From Epinephelus fuscoguttatus (Eukaryota; Chordata; Actinopteri; Perciformes; Serranidae), in contig NC_064760.1 in NCBI RefSeq assembly GCF_011397635.1, positions 32,259,856 through 32,323,855 of the forward strand: a stretch of 64,000 nucleotides of DNA, given 5' to 3'. Below are positions 1 to 12,800 of this stretch, piece by piece. A program made the translations under genes and the position numbers. Position 1 is the stretch's first letter; each line of letters opens with the position of its first letter. The notes under the pieces are model-generated. The model saw only the letters and a list, made by a program, of their open reading frames with translations, was not told where the DNA came from and searched no databases.

Positions 1-583
1 TGATTTTATCCACCTTGCCCGCCCCTATTAACTGCAGTTTTGAATAAATATTTTCATACGCATAAACAGTTTGTACAAACAGCGAGATCACGGAGAAATA
101 ACAATGCAATAAGAAATGACTGTAAAGACTGACTCCACTTCAAATTGTAAAAAGCCCCCCTGATATTCCTCAGCTGTTCTTCGACCGGATTCGTCTAAAG
201 TAATCACAGAATGAAAATGTGTTTGAAATTGGTACATGAGTGCACGGTCGGGGTAAGTCATCTAAAAATGCTGAAAGTAAACAAGCGGGCTTTGTTTGGA
301 TATCCTTGGACACAACATTTGGTTTGCATCATACATTTCACTTTTAGACGCAGTTTTACTCAATATGTGGACGTCTATATCCTGAATTTGACAGGGTACA
401 GTACACAGATGTGTTACTCTGTAAACATTCCCCCCATCCTCAGTGTGGTTGTTTTGACCGAAACAGACACTAACCACCATCTGAGAGGAACATCTGCCCG
501 CCATGATGATCTGATTCCAGCTTAAAAGCTGGTTCTCAACATGTCAAAAATAAACTGAGACTTGCTGAGAAATCTGCAGAGAG

Positions 584-587
<4 letters not shown>

Positions 588-648
<61 letters not shown>
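588..648. repeat. (TG)n microsatellite
   Basis: About 30 uninterrupted TG dinucleotides follow a short GA run. It generates spurious Thr-His open frames on the minus strand. Confidence 0.98.
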
Positions 649-649
<1 letters not shown>

Positions 650-1359
650 TGCAAACGTGTGTGCAGATATTTGAATGCTGGCTAGCAGGATGACAGCAGT
701 GTATCCTGGCAGTCGGTGGGAGAATAGAAGCTAACAAGCTGCTGATGCTAGCAAGGTCTGAGTCGGAACAAATTCAGCAGATACAGTGAAAAATACCCAC
801 AACCATCTCGGAAAACAGACAGCCATTGCATTATCTTTCCATGTAGGTCAATATGAGCATCCGACAGCCCGGGATTGCAACACCACCGCCAAATGACAAC
901 ACGGCTGCATGAATGCAGGAGGCCACACAGGCTCGTACACCAAACTATTAACTGTGAGAAAAACAAACCCCTGAACTCATGTTAATGAAAGTTGAAAGAA
1001 AATGTCTAATTCGAGGAAAGTTCTAGGAACTCAGCTCAATCCTGTTTCTGTGGCTGCCGGCTGTTCCTCAACTTCGCCAGAGCCGTGCGCTCATTTCCCA
1101 AAACGGTCCGAAGCGAGCTGTCACTCACAATCGATGTGCCCTAAAAACCTTGTTAGAAGAGATGCTGTTGGCCCAGCTGCTACTACTTTTAAATCTATTT
1201 CTGTGAGCGGAATTTTTGATGCATAATGTACCCGTCCAACCCAGTAACTATTAGAGGAACGGCCGTGAGAAATTAGAGCGTCGACAGAAACTTTGATTTA
1301 GCTGCTATGTACAATTTCTAGGTGACAATTTTCCCTGAAAGCAGAGAGCAGTTACCATA

Positions 1360-1520
1360 AGGGCTGCAACTAACGACTGCTTTCAGTATTGATTGATCTG
1401 CTTATTATCTTATTTACTAATCAATGAGCTGTGTTGTCTGTAACATGTTAGAAAATACTGAAGAATGCCCAGTGTAGTTTCCCAGAGCCAAAGAAGCTTG
1501 TTTTATTTTAAAGTGGTGAA
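1360..1520 (+). mobile_element. hAT-type MITE relic, GGGCTGCAACTAACGA family
   Basis: The sequence begins GGGCTGCAACTAACGACTG and continues with TTGATTGATCTGC and AATCAATGAG. This is a worn version of a terminal sequence I recognise as very common in fish genomes, with GATTAATC-like palindromes. A downstream stretch (GTTAGAAAATACTG, then TTTCCCAGAGCCAAAG) also fits the family. It is non-autonomous with no coding sequence. The family assignment is from memory. Confidence 0.6.
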
Positions 1521-1662
1521 ATGTTTGTTTAGTCAAGTACTTATTTTATAGTATTTTCTACATATTTATAAGTCAGCTATAGAAGTTACTTTAAAATTTT
1601 AGATCCGACTTACAAAACATATGGTGATCTTATCAGTAGTGATGCATCGTTATAGATTAAAC

Positions 1663-1735
1663 CAGTGGTTTTCAAACTTTTTGTGCCCAAGGGACACCAA
1701 AGGGCAATCCAAAACCTCAAGGTGCTTTTACTTTT
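1663..1735 (+). mobile_element. hAT-like terminal fragment (CAGTGGTTTTCAAACTTTTTG)
   Basis: CAGTGGTT(C/T)TCAAACTTTTTGTG followed by a CCAAGGG-ACACC stretch is a widespread vertebrate hAT terminus. Only this end is visible; the partner end was not found. Confidence 0.5.
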
Positions 1736-1763
1736 GATACTTAAGTACATTTTGCTAATAATT

Positions 1764-2260
1764 AGGGCTGACCCAACTGCTTTGAAGCTTCACAGCTTTG
1801 ATCGTTGCCATGGTAATGACGTCCAAGTCGATATTCGAATGGCTCAAGTTTTTTATGTATCACCCTATAAATCCTAAACAGCTTATAAATAAAAAAAAAA
1901 GTAATCCAGCATTATCCATTATGCATCAATAGTGATTATAAGTTAATCTCAGACAAGGACGTTTAAACTTAGCAAAAGTTTTGTGACTGACTCACTCTCA
2001 TTTAACATCAGTCACTGACAGTCCAGCACTACTGAAAATGGGACAGTTCGACCACACGTGATTCGCTAGCAAGATGTTGAAAAATAGCCAAGGTTACTGC
2101 GACCTGCATGCTAAGAAAGTGGCTAATTGTCACATTATTTTAGGTGCGTCGACTGAAAACTCATCTTTCAAAAATATCACACTTATGTGCTCGACTTCCA
2201 TTACTCCCCCCTCAAAGCTTCATGTAATTGCAGATGTTTCGCACTGAAGCTTCGATGCAA
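1764..2260 (+). mobile_element. hAT-type MITE relic with GAAGCTTC termini
   Basis: The left part begins AGGGCTGACCCAACTGC and contains TTTGAAGCTTCACAGC and ATCGTTGCCATGG. The right part near 2213-2260 has AAAGCTTCATG and GAAGCTTCGATGC, giving a degenerate inverted arrangement about 500 bp long. No coding sequence was found. Boundaries are approximate. Confidence 0.45.
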
Positions 2261-2539
2261 AAAAACCCCTGATATTTGGGACAGCCTTATTACTATGCAT
2301 AGATACTGTTATGTATGTAACTGAGGTATTCTTACAGTGTGGTGTACTTTTGTTCACGTAAAACATCTTATTACTTCCTCCATGACTGCTATATGACCAT
2401 TGATGCAAACAGTCTGGAAGATATTGAATTTGCCATCATAAATAAAAAATAAAAAGCACATTCCAGCTGTAGTTAAGCAATGTAACTGACTGCTTTTGAA
2501 AAGTGATATGTTTGACAGACTCTATAAGTGCTGAAAGAC

Positions 2540-2755
2540 ATTGTTGATTAATCAGCTAAAGGATTGACAGAAAATTCAACTGCAAGAATTTTTAATTTGG
2601 TTATATGTTCCATGAAGCCAAAAATCCCAAACATCTGCTAGCTGCAGCTTCTGAAATGTGAAAATTTGCTGCGTTTCTTATTTTATTTTATCGCAAATGA
2701 AACATATTTATCTTGTGGACTGTTGTTCGGACAAACCAAGTAACTTAAAGATAAA
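2540..2755 (+). mobile_element. hAT-type MITE relic (second copy, GATTAATCAGCTAAAGGATT end)
   Basis: The sequence TTGTTGATTAATCAGCTAAA, followed by a stretch ending near GGACTGTTGTTCGGACAAACC, matches the opposite strand of the same abundant fish element type as at 1360. It is diverged and non-coding. Confidence 0.5.
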
Positions 2756-3402
2756 TGAAACAGTCATTGTGTGCAGCCCCGGACTCTACCTCCTGCAGCC
2801 ACACTCGATGTTGTTTCAATTAACACAAAAAAATCCTGGGCTCAGCTTGGCTCTGACCCCAGATGCTATTGTGTTTAAACCACGTTTCCTCTGCCTCTGC
2901 CTCTGCAGCTGAATGCCAACCCTTCCTGTGGCAAAGTCCCCAAGATCTCCCCATATGTCCACCCATACTTTGCTCTTTGCTCTATGGATTATGTTTTCGT
3001 GACTCACCCCGATGTGTAATATGCGCACATTCTTTGTAAGATCTTGTGATGACACTCCCATGCTTAATCACATTGAATCATCGGTTTTGTGGGAAATTAT
3101 GCGCCCTGACACGTCAATATCTAATTGCACTTTAAATGTCTCGTGTTCCGTCTTTTGTCTTTATATAAAATGTGATGTGAAAAGGAAGGAAAATTGATTG
3201 CAGGGGAAATAAGGGGGAGCCCATATTTTATACATCCATCGCTGTTCAGTGCTCGCTTTCCCCTCCACCACATCATGTCACCGTGCTCATTAGAAATATG
3301 TTGACTCACCGCCTCGCACGCATCTCTCCCCCTCTCGCTTTCTCTCCCTCTATCTCTCCCCAACATATCAGTCTCTCTCTTCTGTCGCTCGATCATTGTC
3401 TC

Positions 3403-3443
3403 CCTCACTCACTCACTCACTCCTCCTCCTCCTCCTCCTCCCC
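3403..3443. repeat. (CACT)n(CCT)n simple repeat
   Basis: Tandem CACT units run straight into tandem CCT units inside a pyrimidine-rich stretch of about 200 bp. Confidence 0.9.
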
Positions 3444-4996
3444 CCGCCTTCTCCCTCCTTCTGGCGGGTTGGCAGTTCTGAGGTAGTTGCTGTCTGCATA
3501 GCTAAGGGAAATGTCAGCAGTACACACAGAAAAAAAATGGGTCAGAACATTAGAACGCTCCCTGCACATGCTCAGTGGTTGACACACAGTGTTGGGGCTA
3601 TATGAGTGAATCAGATCACTGTGTCCTCTCATATCCTCTGCCATACGTGAATGTTCCCACTTCTCACTCCTGTCTTTTCTCATCAATTATTGACGGAGCA
3701 CAACAGCTCACGGCTAGGTTCACCACTGCTGCAATCAGTATGGAGCAATGCGGTGGTGTGGACATGGAAAGGATAGAGGTGGAGAGGAGATCAATTTGTT
3801 AATAGAGACGTTATGTTCGCCAGAAAGAAAAGAAAAAAGATATTGCCCATGAATTTATGTCCTCCTTTGTCTCCGCTTTCCACATTTCCTCTCCACATTT
3901 TTCTCTCTCTATTCTATGGTTTATATCTTCCAGACATCCCACACCCGAATCATTTCCTTACCAGAGTCTCGGCTAGACTGAGGTGGGAATAGAAAATAGA
4001 CTGCTAGACTGTCAGTCCCTTTTCACTCACACACACGGCCACACACATGCCACACAAACTTGCCACGAGGGACTCAAATGTAAATTGCCTCCCCACACGC
4101 CCACCTCTCTATTTCTCACACACACCCCTCCAGCAGGCCTTCAGGCAGATGCAGATAAGGCCTGATAGAGGAGAAGCATCTGATAGTGTTCTCTGGAATG
4201 ATCCATCTGACCGTCTTCGGTAATAGTTTAGAACAGTCCTCCGTCTGCCGGCCCTGCCCTCGTAAAAAGCCGCGCCGCGGACCCACCGGTGTTTACCGCA
4301 CAAAGACTTCAAAGTGCATGTGCTGAAATCACAATAGACAGACAGATAAACTGTCTGTTTCCTTTGCGTTCCCCTCAGAGCTTATACAACCCCCTCCTCT
4401 CCTCTTCTCCAGGCCTCCCCTCCTTCTCTTCCCGTCCTCCTATTCTCCCCTCTTCAGAAGTGTGCCTCTTTCAGAGTTAAAGCCAGAGCAATAAATAAGA
4501 CATATTATGGCCTTTTAACGTGATGAATAATGTAAAACAATAAAAAGTTAATATATAACTACTTTACCCTCATTCTGCCATGCCTAAGTGTATTGTAAGT
4601 ATATTCTAGGTGTGGGCTTATGTGTGTGCACTCGTGTATGTGTGTGTGTGTGTTTGTGTGTGTCCTACGCTCTCATGAATGTGTCAGTGTTGGAAATGCC
4701 TGTCTGAGTGTTTGCTGAAGGAGCTGCTGATGTAGATGTGAGCTCATTTTTTACGACAGGACAGGAATACTGGCGTGTTTCGCAGACGTTCGCTAACTTG
4801 TCCTTCCTCTTTTTGTGCTTTCATCTTCACTTCTGAGACGCTTTCAACACATGCAAAGATAACCTTCTCTGTGTATAAAAGATATATCAAAAGATAATAA
4901 GAAATAATCCTTGCCGATGCAGAGGAACAAGTCATTGTAATTCAGCGCATGCAGCTCGCCAAGGCTGAGTTTTTGTGTGTTTTTTGTTTCCCACAG

Positions 4997-5113
4997 TCCC
5001 AAACGCAGCGAACCCCGTGGCGCCGGAGGCTCCAGAAGACAACGCCATACCGGAGTCCAGTCCCAGTCCGCCTGACCAGGGTCACATTGGACCCGAGATG
5101 CCAGGAAACCCTG
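4997..5113 (+). CDS. efnb1: efnb1 penultimate coding exon (extracellular stalk)
   Basis: This exon is bounded by a pyrimidine-rich acceptor (tttgtttcccacag) and a donor (G|gtgagc), and is 117 nt long. It reads [14 protein letters not shown] and then a proline- and serine-rich stretch ending GPEMPGNP. Human ephrin-B1 has an exon at the same place starting DPNAVTPE. The low-complexity P/S/E stalk joins the receptor-binding domain to the membrane segment and is normally the least conserved part of the protein. The first two bases (TC) complete a codon begun in the previous exon, which I could not find in 1-4996, so the upstream intron is at least 5 kb. Confidence 0.85.
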
Positions 5114-8100
5114 GTGAGCAGATTGACAAGCCAACATTATACCCATAAAACTACAGCTTCAGACTCTTTACAGAATGCTTTCGAGATTCTGGAGTGCAAA
5201 CATTTTAGTAAAATAAAGGTTTTTGAAGAGTAAAAAAGAAAAAAAACGAATGTTCACAGCCTCGAGGGTTCCTCTAATAATTAATCACATTTAGCCTGAA
5301 CAGAGAAAATAAAAATCATAGTTGAGCCTCCCAACATAAGCATTCTCTCATATGGCTTTTCCATGCCGCAGGCGTTCCTTTGATATCTCGGGGTCAACAT
5401 GCAAAAAAAGATGTAAAACCAATGTTAAGCAGAACGAAATAATATTCGCCAAAATGCAGCCAGCATAAAACAATAAGAAACCACACCCAAAACAAATACA
5501 GCTCACCCTGAGTCACTTTCTTATTCATACTACACACAAAACGTGTGCTGCACCCAAGGAGACTCAAAGACATACCATCTTTATTATATGTCTTTTTAAA
5601 ACTCATTTGAATTGCAGATAAATGAAGATTAAAAGCAGAGATAATTGAAGGAGTCACTCGAGCCTCCTCGGAGGCTCTGGGCCCTCCTTGTTTCCTGTTT
5701 TCACCAGCACCTTTCTTAACTGCTTCCCACAGAAGAGAGCACTTCTTCAACTTTTTGACTTACTCCACAACTTTGTATGCCACAAACTTCCTCAGAGTAC
5801 AGACTGTTCTGCCTGTCCCAATGTGATAAGCTGCCCTCATTTAATAATTGCTTATTTGACATTAGTTGCTCTATAAAAAGATTTCCTAATGTCACTTTTC
5901 CCTATACTCGGGCTTTTACCTGTCTACCATTGTTAGATCAGTGATTATGTCAAGTGGAGAAGAGGAGGGTGGAATGAAGGACGTGTCACTGAGGTTTGAG
6001 GGGCTGATATTTCAGGAATGAAATGTCTGACAGGCTCTCTTCAACCCTCTCTCCAGTGCCCAGAATGTACGAAATTCCCCGTGCCTCTGATTTCACCGAT
6101 AAGGCTGGAATCGGTAGCTTTCAGTGATGTCATTTAGTCGTGATAAGGCGTGAGGCGCGGTTATCCCCTCCTCAATAAATGGTTAAGTGCGGAGTGGTCA
6201 GTCGAGTGCAGAGACACAGTCATTAGTGAGGATGGCAGTCTCCAGAGGAATGGGAATTTTTTTGTGCCTGTGGGGGGGTCGTGGACAGTAAAGAGGTGGC
6301 GGTGGTGGTGGTGGTGGGAGGAGGTGAGTGCTGCTCTTTGGCAGCAGCTGCGTGCATACATGGAAAACAGATTTGGTTCCTCTCAGATTTCAGTCACTAG
6401 AGGAGCCAGTCATTCTCTCTCTCATCCAGTAACAGCCCCCCCCTACATCCTCCCGCCCAATCCTGAACCCCTTTAGACAAAAGGATAAAATAAAATCAGA
6501 TGTTCAGATATGCCCCGCTCATATTTTTCTTTCATATCTCACTTGGCCTTTGCCATAGAAATGTGGCCTCGACATGTCATACAAGTTGCCAAGGCTCGAT
6601 CTTATCGGAGCAGGAATCTCTGTCATGTTGAGTGATGTCTACAGATTTCATTAGGAGTCTATTTTGAATGAGCTAATTCAATTAGATTACATCAATGGGG
6701 CTGTTAGTCATGTCAGCGCAAACAACAAACAGGGATGTGATCACAGTTGATTTAGGCACAGAACAGAAAGATCTGCACATGACAGGGCTGGCTTACTGTA
6801 AATTATATTACTGCTCTGATTGTTCAGAAGTCTCTAAGGGACTGTATGAAAATAATTTGGGTGGAGAGGGGTGCTGGCTCCAAAACCCTGCTCCTATGTT
6901 AGGAAAAAAATCTCAAAATGATGTATTTATTGCAAACCTAGGAATACTTCACCCGCCAAATAACGTTTGTTTATCAGTTACTCACCCTGTGTTATGTTGA
7001 ATTTGTGAAGAAAACAATTTCTCCCATGTAGGGGTGTGCCATATCATCTTGTTCACGATAATAACGGTATAATTTTTAATATAATATGAAAAATTCATAT
7101 TGTGATTCTTATATATATGATATTTCAATTTGTTGACATATATTGATGTCATACTGTTAGCCACTGCAAAAACAACCACTACTGAAAGCAAAATTATTAC
7201 AGACTCCACAATGGTTCCAAAAAGAGGAGCAGCTTCAGTAGTGTGGAATAAACTGTGGCGTCGTTAGGCCTGGGAGTCCTGAATGTTTTATGAGCAGCCC
7301 CGGACTTCTCTTTAAGTGAATTACTGCTCAGAGGGAACTCATTCAGCGGCTCCTCTGGCAGCAGCACAGCGTCTCTCCCGATCCCCTCGCTGTGCACACA
7401 CGGGAGTCAGTGTCGTCAAGTAATTTCGTCATAAACCTCTGGTAATGTAAACCTACGTGACACTCGCGGCTCAACAAAAAAACTACATAAATGAGAATGT
7501 GCGATACTTAAGGCAGCATAACAGCTTGTCGCAGGGTACAGTGTTATGATTAGAGGAGAAATGGCAGAGCATAAAGGTCCAGGTGAAAAAAAGTCCAACT
7601 CAGTCATTTAGGATTTTGCTAAAAGAAGGAAATCACCTGTTGATTTATATGTATAGCTCCCAAGGTGCATTTTTGTGTTTGTGAACTGCTTAAATGTGTA
7701 ATTTGTGGTAGATTTTATTTTGTTGAACTCTTAATAGTGTATACAGAATCTGAATCTCACTCTGTTGTTTTTAACAAGCTGAAGAAATTAGAGATAATTT
7801 TTGTTTAGTTTTTACTGAATATGTGAATGCAGACTATTAGGTTAACATATAAAACTATAATTTATTTTGTTGCAACTCTATTTTCTTAAATTGATAATAT
7901 ATATATATATGTTTTTTTACTAATTTGTCATATAATACCCTGAAATATTGTGGTATTATTTTAGGGCCATATCACCCACCCCTAGTTGGTGAACCCGAGG
8001 AATGAAGAATCCAAAAACTGAAAAAAAAAAAAAAAAAAGTGATTACTTGACGTCATAGGATTGAACTTTTAGTGAATTCAACCCTTTAAGACATCACACA

Positions 8101-9288
8101 ATAACACAAATACACTAACTTATCCTGTGTTAAGGGAGGTAAAATTATTGATTTTGTCAATGGAGTCTGGCTTTGAAGAGAGAACAGATAAGTCACTTTG
8201 AGCTCAGTTTCCTGTCGAAAAGGGCTGCCTATCTGGGAAGCACCAAGCATACGACTGGATAAATGAGACTTGGATTATACTGCGTGAGATGAGTGTGAGT
8301 TTGTAAACAGATGTTTTGATATATATTTTCGCTGTCGTTAAACACAGACCTCTTTAACTCCAATTCATCACAAATTTTCTCAGTTTTTGGATTCTTCATT
8401 CATCGTGGAGGCATGCGAGAAAAACAGTTATCACGAATTCAGTGTATCATGCAGTAACTGATATACAAATGGTCATTTTGGCAGTGAAGTATTCCTTTCA
8501 TAGAATGTTGAGAACAAAGCTACTCTCTATTTTTTAAAAGAGAGCTGCTAAATAAACTGTTATTGTAGCCAGCAAATGTGTGAACCAAGAACAGTTCTGT
8601 GCTGAGGGCCTTGTGCACTGCAATATTTTCACCCAACCCTTCTGCATATGGCAAAATGCACCTTTATGGCTCACATCAAAGCCGTCTTTTTGATGTGCCT
8701 ATTTGATCTCTTTTTTCTATACAAGTCACACACATATAAAATAGAAATATGGGGTAAGAAAAAGTTAAGTGTTCTTCAAAAAAAAAAGGTTGACTGCCCT
8801 TCCTCCAGCAAAAAAAAGACGACAACCCCCCACTCCACCCTCCCTGATAATTTATGTACAGTCCCTAAGCCCTCTCTTTTTATTTCTCCGTAGACACCAT
8901 GAATCAGGACCAGTCTGGTTCCCCGGCAAACTCGGACGGCATCCTCGGCTCCAAAGTGGCCGTGTTCTCCGCCATTGGGGCGGGCTGCATCATCTTCCTC
9001 CTGCTCATCCTCCTCCTCATCATCCTGCTTATCAAGATGCGCAAGCGTGCCAGGAAAAACGCCCACTCTCAGCCCCGCCCCTCAGCGCTTTCTCTCAGCA
9101 CCTTGTCCAATCCCAAGCTGCCCGGGGGCACAGCTGGCACGGAGCCCAGTGACATCATCATTCCGCTGCGGACAGAGAACAACTACTGCCCTCACTATGA
9201 GAAGGTGAGCGGCGACTATGGCCACCCCGTCTACATTGTCCAGGAGATGCCCCCGCAAAGCCCCGCTAACATCTACTACAAAGTCTGA
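4997..9288 (+). CDS. efnb1: Ephrin-B ligand, 3' part of gene (ephrin-B1 like), partial
   Basis: Ephrin-B proteins are single-pass membrane ligands for Eph receptor tyrosine kinases and also signal backwards through their own cytoplasmic tail. This window has the last two coding exons, joined in phase (codon split G|AC). The receptor-binding domain and signal peptide are encoded before the window. The membrane-proximal sequence [13 protein letters not shown], the stretch [20 protein letters not shown] and the tail ending NIYYKV fit ephrin-B1 better than B2 (different residues before CPHYEKV) or B3 (different residues before NIYYKV). This is a judgement from remembered family sequences, not an alignment. 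The location near ar and msn also matches human EFNB1 at Xq13.1. The gene is convergent with ar across a 35-kb gap. Confidence 0.9.
6941..8496. mobile_element. Long inverted-repeat DNA transposon relic, interrupted by a second element
   Basis: The left end GGAATACTTCACCCGCCAAA and the reverse complement of the right end (GGAATACTTCACTGCCAAAA) match. They continue matching for over 100 bp, through TATCAGTTACT, TTGAATTTGTGA and GAATGAAGAATCCAAAAACTGA (left arm ending near 8020, right arm starting near 8380). It is a foldback-type non-autonomous element. Its left arm is split by the insertion at 7029-7984. Confidence 0.8.
7029..7984. mobile_element. hAT-like non-autonomous element nested in the foldback element
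   Basis: The ends are TAGGGGTGTGCCATAT on the left and, on the opposite strand at the right, TAGGGGTGGGTGATATGGC. These are imperfect inverted repeats of about 16-19 bp of the xAGGGGTG type seen in hAT elements. The 956-bp body is AT-rich with no transposase frame. It sits between CCCATG and GTTGGTGAAC, which are continuous in the intact right arm of the host element, so it inserted later. A clean 8-bp target duplication is not obvious. Confidence 0.7.
8894..9288 (+). CDS. efnb1: efnb1 last coding exon: transmembrane segment and signalling tail
   Basis: The acceptor is tttctccgtag at 8893 and the stop is TGA at 9286-9288. A short juxtamembrane linker ([17 protein letters not shown]) is followed by a hydrophobic helix of about 25 residues rich in L and I, then a basic stop-transfer stretch (KMRKRARKN). 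The cytoplasmic tail keeps the block [20 protein letters not shown], whose tyrosines are phosphorylated in reverse signalling and recruit SH2 adaptors. It ends in YYKV, the class II PDZ ligand shared by ephrin-Bs. An open frame starting at 8899 exists, but the internal ATG is not the gene start, because the exon is spliced to 4997-5113. One threonine fewer than human precedes ENNY. Near-perfect tail conservation makes the call secure. Confidence 0.96.
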
Positions 9289-9808
9289 CATGCTCCGCAC
9301 AGCCAGCGACACCGCCAGGAGAAGAGGAAGAGAGGAGCGCTTGATTTATGTTCTTAGGAAGAACACTTTCCTTTGCATTTTGGGGACTTGATGCTTCTTC
9401 AAGCCCATGTTATTTCTACCACCTGCTGCACAAATCTGGAGAGAGAACGCACTGACCAGTGACCAGCGGGGTTGTGAGCTGACTGATGAGTGAGGTTTAT
9501 TCTGTTTGTTTGGGTTGTCTGACAATCCCCACCCGCCCCTCCTCCTCCTCCCCTCACCTCCCCACCTTCTACAACTCCCCACTGTGCTCCGACAGGGGGG
9601 GTGCGGGGCTGGAGCAAACCAACAGATGGAACTCTAGCATCCTGGTTTGCTGTCCCCTTTAACGGGCAGGATATAACTTATCTCAGTTCCCTGAAGTACA
9701 GTCTGTGCTACACCCAATTAACCACACCATCCCAGCACACTAGCCAGGAACAGGCAGACACAGGCCCCGGACGCCACTCAGCCTGCAGTTTGTGTGCGAG
9801 CATAAAAC

Positions 9809-9856
9809 GTGTGTGTGTGTATGTGTGTGTGTGTGTGTGTCTGTGTGCGCGTGTGT
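9809..9856. repeat. Interrupted (TG)n microsatellite
   Basis: TG repeats interrupted by AT, CT and CGCG. If the long 3' UTR is right, this is transcribed as a UG tract. Confidence 0.9.
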
Positions 9857-12800
9857 TAGTCAGGGCTCCGTGCTGGGCCAAGAAACTCTCCAGATAGCTC
9901 AGGTATCAGACACAGTGTGTGGAATAATGTGTTCCTCTCCCTTCGCACCTCTGATGTTTGCCTTACTTACTATTTTTGATGGAGGATTTCCTCGAACCCT
10001 GATTCAGTTCACAAAGCAGTTGTATTTTGTTAGACTTTTCCTACAAGTGCACAATGTATAGAGTTGAATAGATCATCATTATTACTCCATTGTATCACCA
10101 CCCATGTCATCCATCGCGTTCATTCTTTTCCAGAGAAAGTACCTTGACCTGGACTGTTGACGTCGATGTGTGTGTTTGTGTGTGTTCCCAGGAATACTCC
10201 CCTCTCTACTGGTCTGATATGAGCTTTACCATTACTCTGGTATTTATGACCTACTTGTGTGTATTTGAAGGGTGTGTCCTCTGTGAGTGTGTGTGTGTGT
10301 GTATGTGTGTGTTCGGGCATGTCCGGACCAGTCTTGTATCTAGGCAGACTTAACTGGCTTAGGGCTAGAACACCAAGATACTGTATCGCAGAGTTCAAAA
10401 ACAAGACAGACTGAGTGACGCGCCGACAGACAGACAAGCCCAAGATCTTACAAAACCTTTCTAGTGCTCCAGTTGGCACAGATTGAAGGTTTTATTGTCT
10501 CTGATGAGCTTTCGGGGAAATGGTTTTTAAGACAGCAGGCAGGTTGATATTTGTTTGTTCTGGCTTCTGGTGCTACGGTGTAAGCATCAAACACTTAGTT
10601 TGGTGCCTGCTGCCTGGGCGAGGCAGGCGTAGGCTGTGTAGTCGGCACTGATTGGCTGGCCTACATAGGTAGGATGCCCTATATATAAGTTGGATGGCGA
10701 GCCACGGCTGAACATTGGGATACAGTATTGTTAGGTGCCAATTGGCTGCCATCTGTGGATGAGTCAGTGGAGTGCACAGTCAGTGGTGTCGCCAGCGTGT
10801 GACTAATCTATGTGCCATCTCCGTGCCCACACTCACCAGCCGGGGAGGAGAGAGAGCGAGAGCGGCGGATAAAGGAGAAAATGTTCCTGTGACTTGGCTT
10901 TAACCTGAGAGGAAGATGGCGGTGTGGATGGGGATGAGAGGGAGGGGGGTGATGGAGGGTAGTTTAGCATTCATTTTTCCATCCTCTCACCAGTTGTGCT
11001 GTGAATAAAAATGCTGTGCAGAATATTCCTCAGTCAAGGTGTTCAGCCAGCGAGGACACTGCAGCTCAGCTATCACACAGCCCAGGGCAGCGGCACCGAG
11101 ACAGGATTTACTGCAGCTGGATGTGTGCACGTGTGCACGGCGAAGCTCGCTTTTTAGGTGGTGGGGTGGGCGTTCGAATCTGTGTGCACATGGAGGTGCT
11201 TCTGTGTGAGTGCTTATTTGTGCTTATATTTGCAGTTTTTTCCGTGTGAGTGTGTGTGTGTGTACGAATGTGGTCTCGCAGCTGAACAGACTTGTTTTGG
11301 GACTGGAACTCCAAACAGTGTGGCTGCCAAAGTACGGAGCGCCGCAGTCCCGGTTAATGATGTGTGAGAGGAGAGGGGAGCAGATAAGGACAGTTATTCC
11401 TCAGCACGCAGACACGAGCTGACGTTTGACGCACATGTGCACACACACGCACAGACACACCGAGACTGACGGGTCCAGGTTTATCTCCAGTCAAACGGTC
11501 AGGCTGCCTGGTGAATGTTTATCCACCGGCAGAGACACCTATCATCTGCTGCCACATACTATTGCCATCCACGGATATACACTGCTGAGTTAAAAGGCAG
11601 CCCAGCTTGAAGACTCGGGGAAGACTCCGGTGGCTTTTTGTGTGTCGTTAACCTCAGAGTTAACAACCTAAACAGCTGCTCGTGCTTTTGTGGTCCTGTG
11701 TTTTAACTCAGCATGCAGCCCTCAGTGGCCCTCTGTGAAACACATTTAAATCAAATATTTTTGTTTCGGATCGGTGCGCATCCATTCACCTACACCAGCC
11801 AAGGGAGTCATTACCAAATTACCACAAACCATATCTCATTTTTATTCATTCTAGTGACCACTTAATGTTATTCAAAGTTTTTTTGGGGGCGGGAAAAAAA
11901 AATTTTAAAAGGAGATAACAGAGAAATGTAAATATATGGATAGAGCCCAATTTAAGATGTAATTTCACCTGAACACTGCTCATAAGAAAAATTTAAGATT
12001 AGATTTTTGTAATGGAGGATGTTTGTAAATAGCTGTCTTTTTAAAGTGTGTTTTGTATGAATCCTTGCATTTTTTTTTGTCTCTGTTTGCAATATGTTTT
12101 TATTTTCTTTTCTTTTAGAGTTCAACTGAATATTGCAACGGACACACAAGCTGTCTTTTTTTGCAGCGTCCAGTATTGTCAAAAAAGTCTTTGTTACCAC
12201 ATGTGTTAGAGAAAAAAAAAAAAAAGAAAAACTGGGGTTCAGAGTTTTTACATCGCCATTCAACAGGATTCTAGTTGCTCAGAAACTGTTCAGGACTGAA
12301 GCTTTGTCATCGAGCAGCTTTGAAATGGATAGGTCATTGAAACTATGAATGATAAGCCCCCCTTCCCTGTTGGAGACAGCACTTAACTCTGCGTATGAAG
12401 ACTGTGTAATTCCACTGCCTTTCAGTTACCCACACCTTCCACTCCATTATTAGATGTAACAAAAACATTTTGGTCCACAAAGATTAATCTTTTCGCAGTT
12501 TTAATAAGTCTATCGGGCTAGATGGAGAGAGGCGTAGAGTGAGAGGGGGAGAAGGAGAAAAAGGGGCCACGTATGAGAGTGTGACCGCTCTGCGCTCGCC
12601 ATAAATCATCCGGTTTACACCACTCATTATCTCCCAGGCGGTCCTTTGTTTTAAAGTTGCTCTCTCCCTCCTTTCCTAATTTAGCACAAGGATGTTGGTC
12701 GCTCAGCTCATGGTATGAGCCTCACTGTAGGTTGATTTCTGCTATTGTTCAAAGCCACAGTATTATTTTTTCAATGTGCATGTGTAAGCAAAACCTGTTG

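Larger units (their letters stand above)
1..4996 (+). other. efnb1: efnb1 intron 3 (partial), with transposon relics and microsatellites
   Basis: No exon was recognised on either strand. In particular, the small ephrin exon encoding the end of the receptor-binding region is absent. The stretch holds a long TG microsatellite, several hAT-type relics between about 1.36 and 2.76 kb, and a CACT/CCT simple repeat near 3.4 kb. The remainder is unremarkable non-coding DNA. Confidence 0.7.
5114..8893 (+). other. efnb1: efnb1 last intron
   Basis: This intron runs from the GTGAGC donor to the TAG acceptor. It contains a GGT simple repeat (6296-6320) and a nested pair of inverted-repeat transposons (6941-8496). 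I see no exon in it. Confidence 0.8.

Noticed and set aside
1..4996. Missing efnb1 exon 3 or 2
   Set aside because: No stretch encoding the end of the receptor-binding domain with splice sites was found; it probably lies before the window.
8899..9288. Stand-alone 129-residue membrane protein starting at the internal ATG
   Set aside because: The frame continues upstream to a splice acceptor and joins the previous exon in phase; the protein is the ephrin-B C-terminus.
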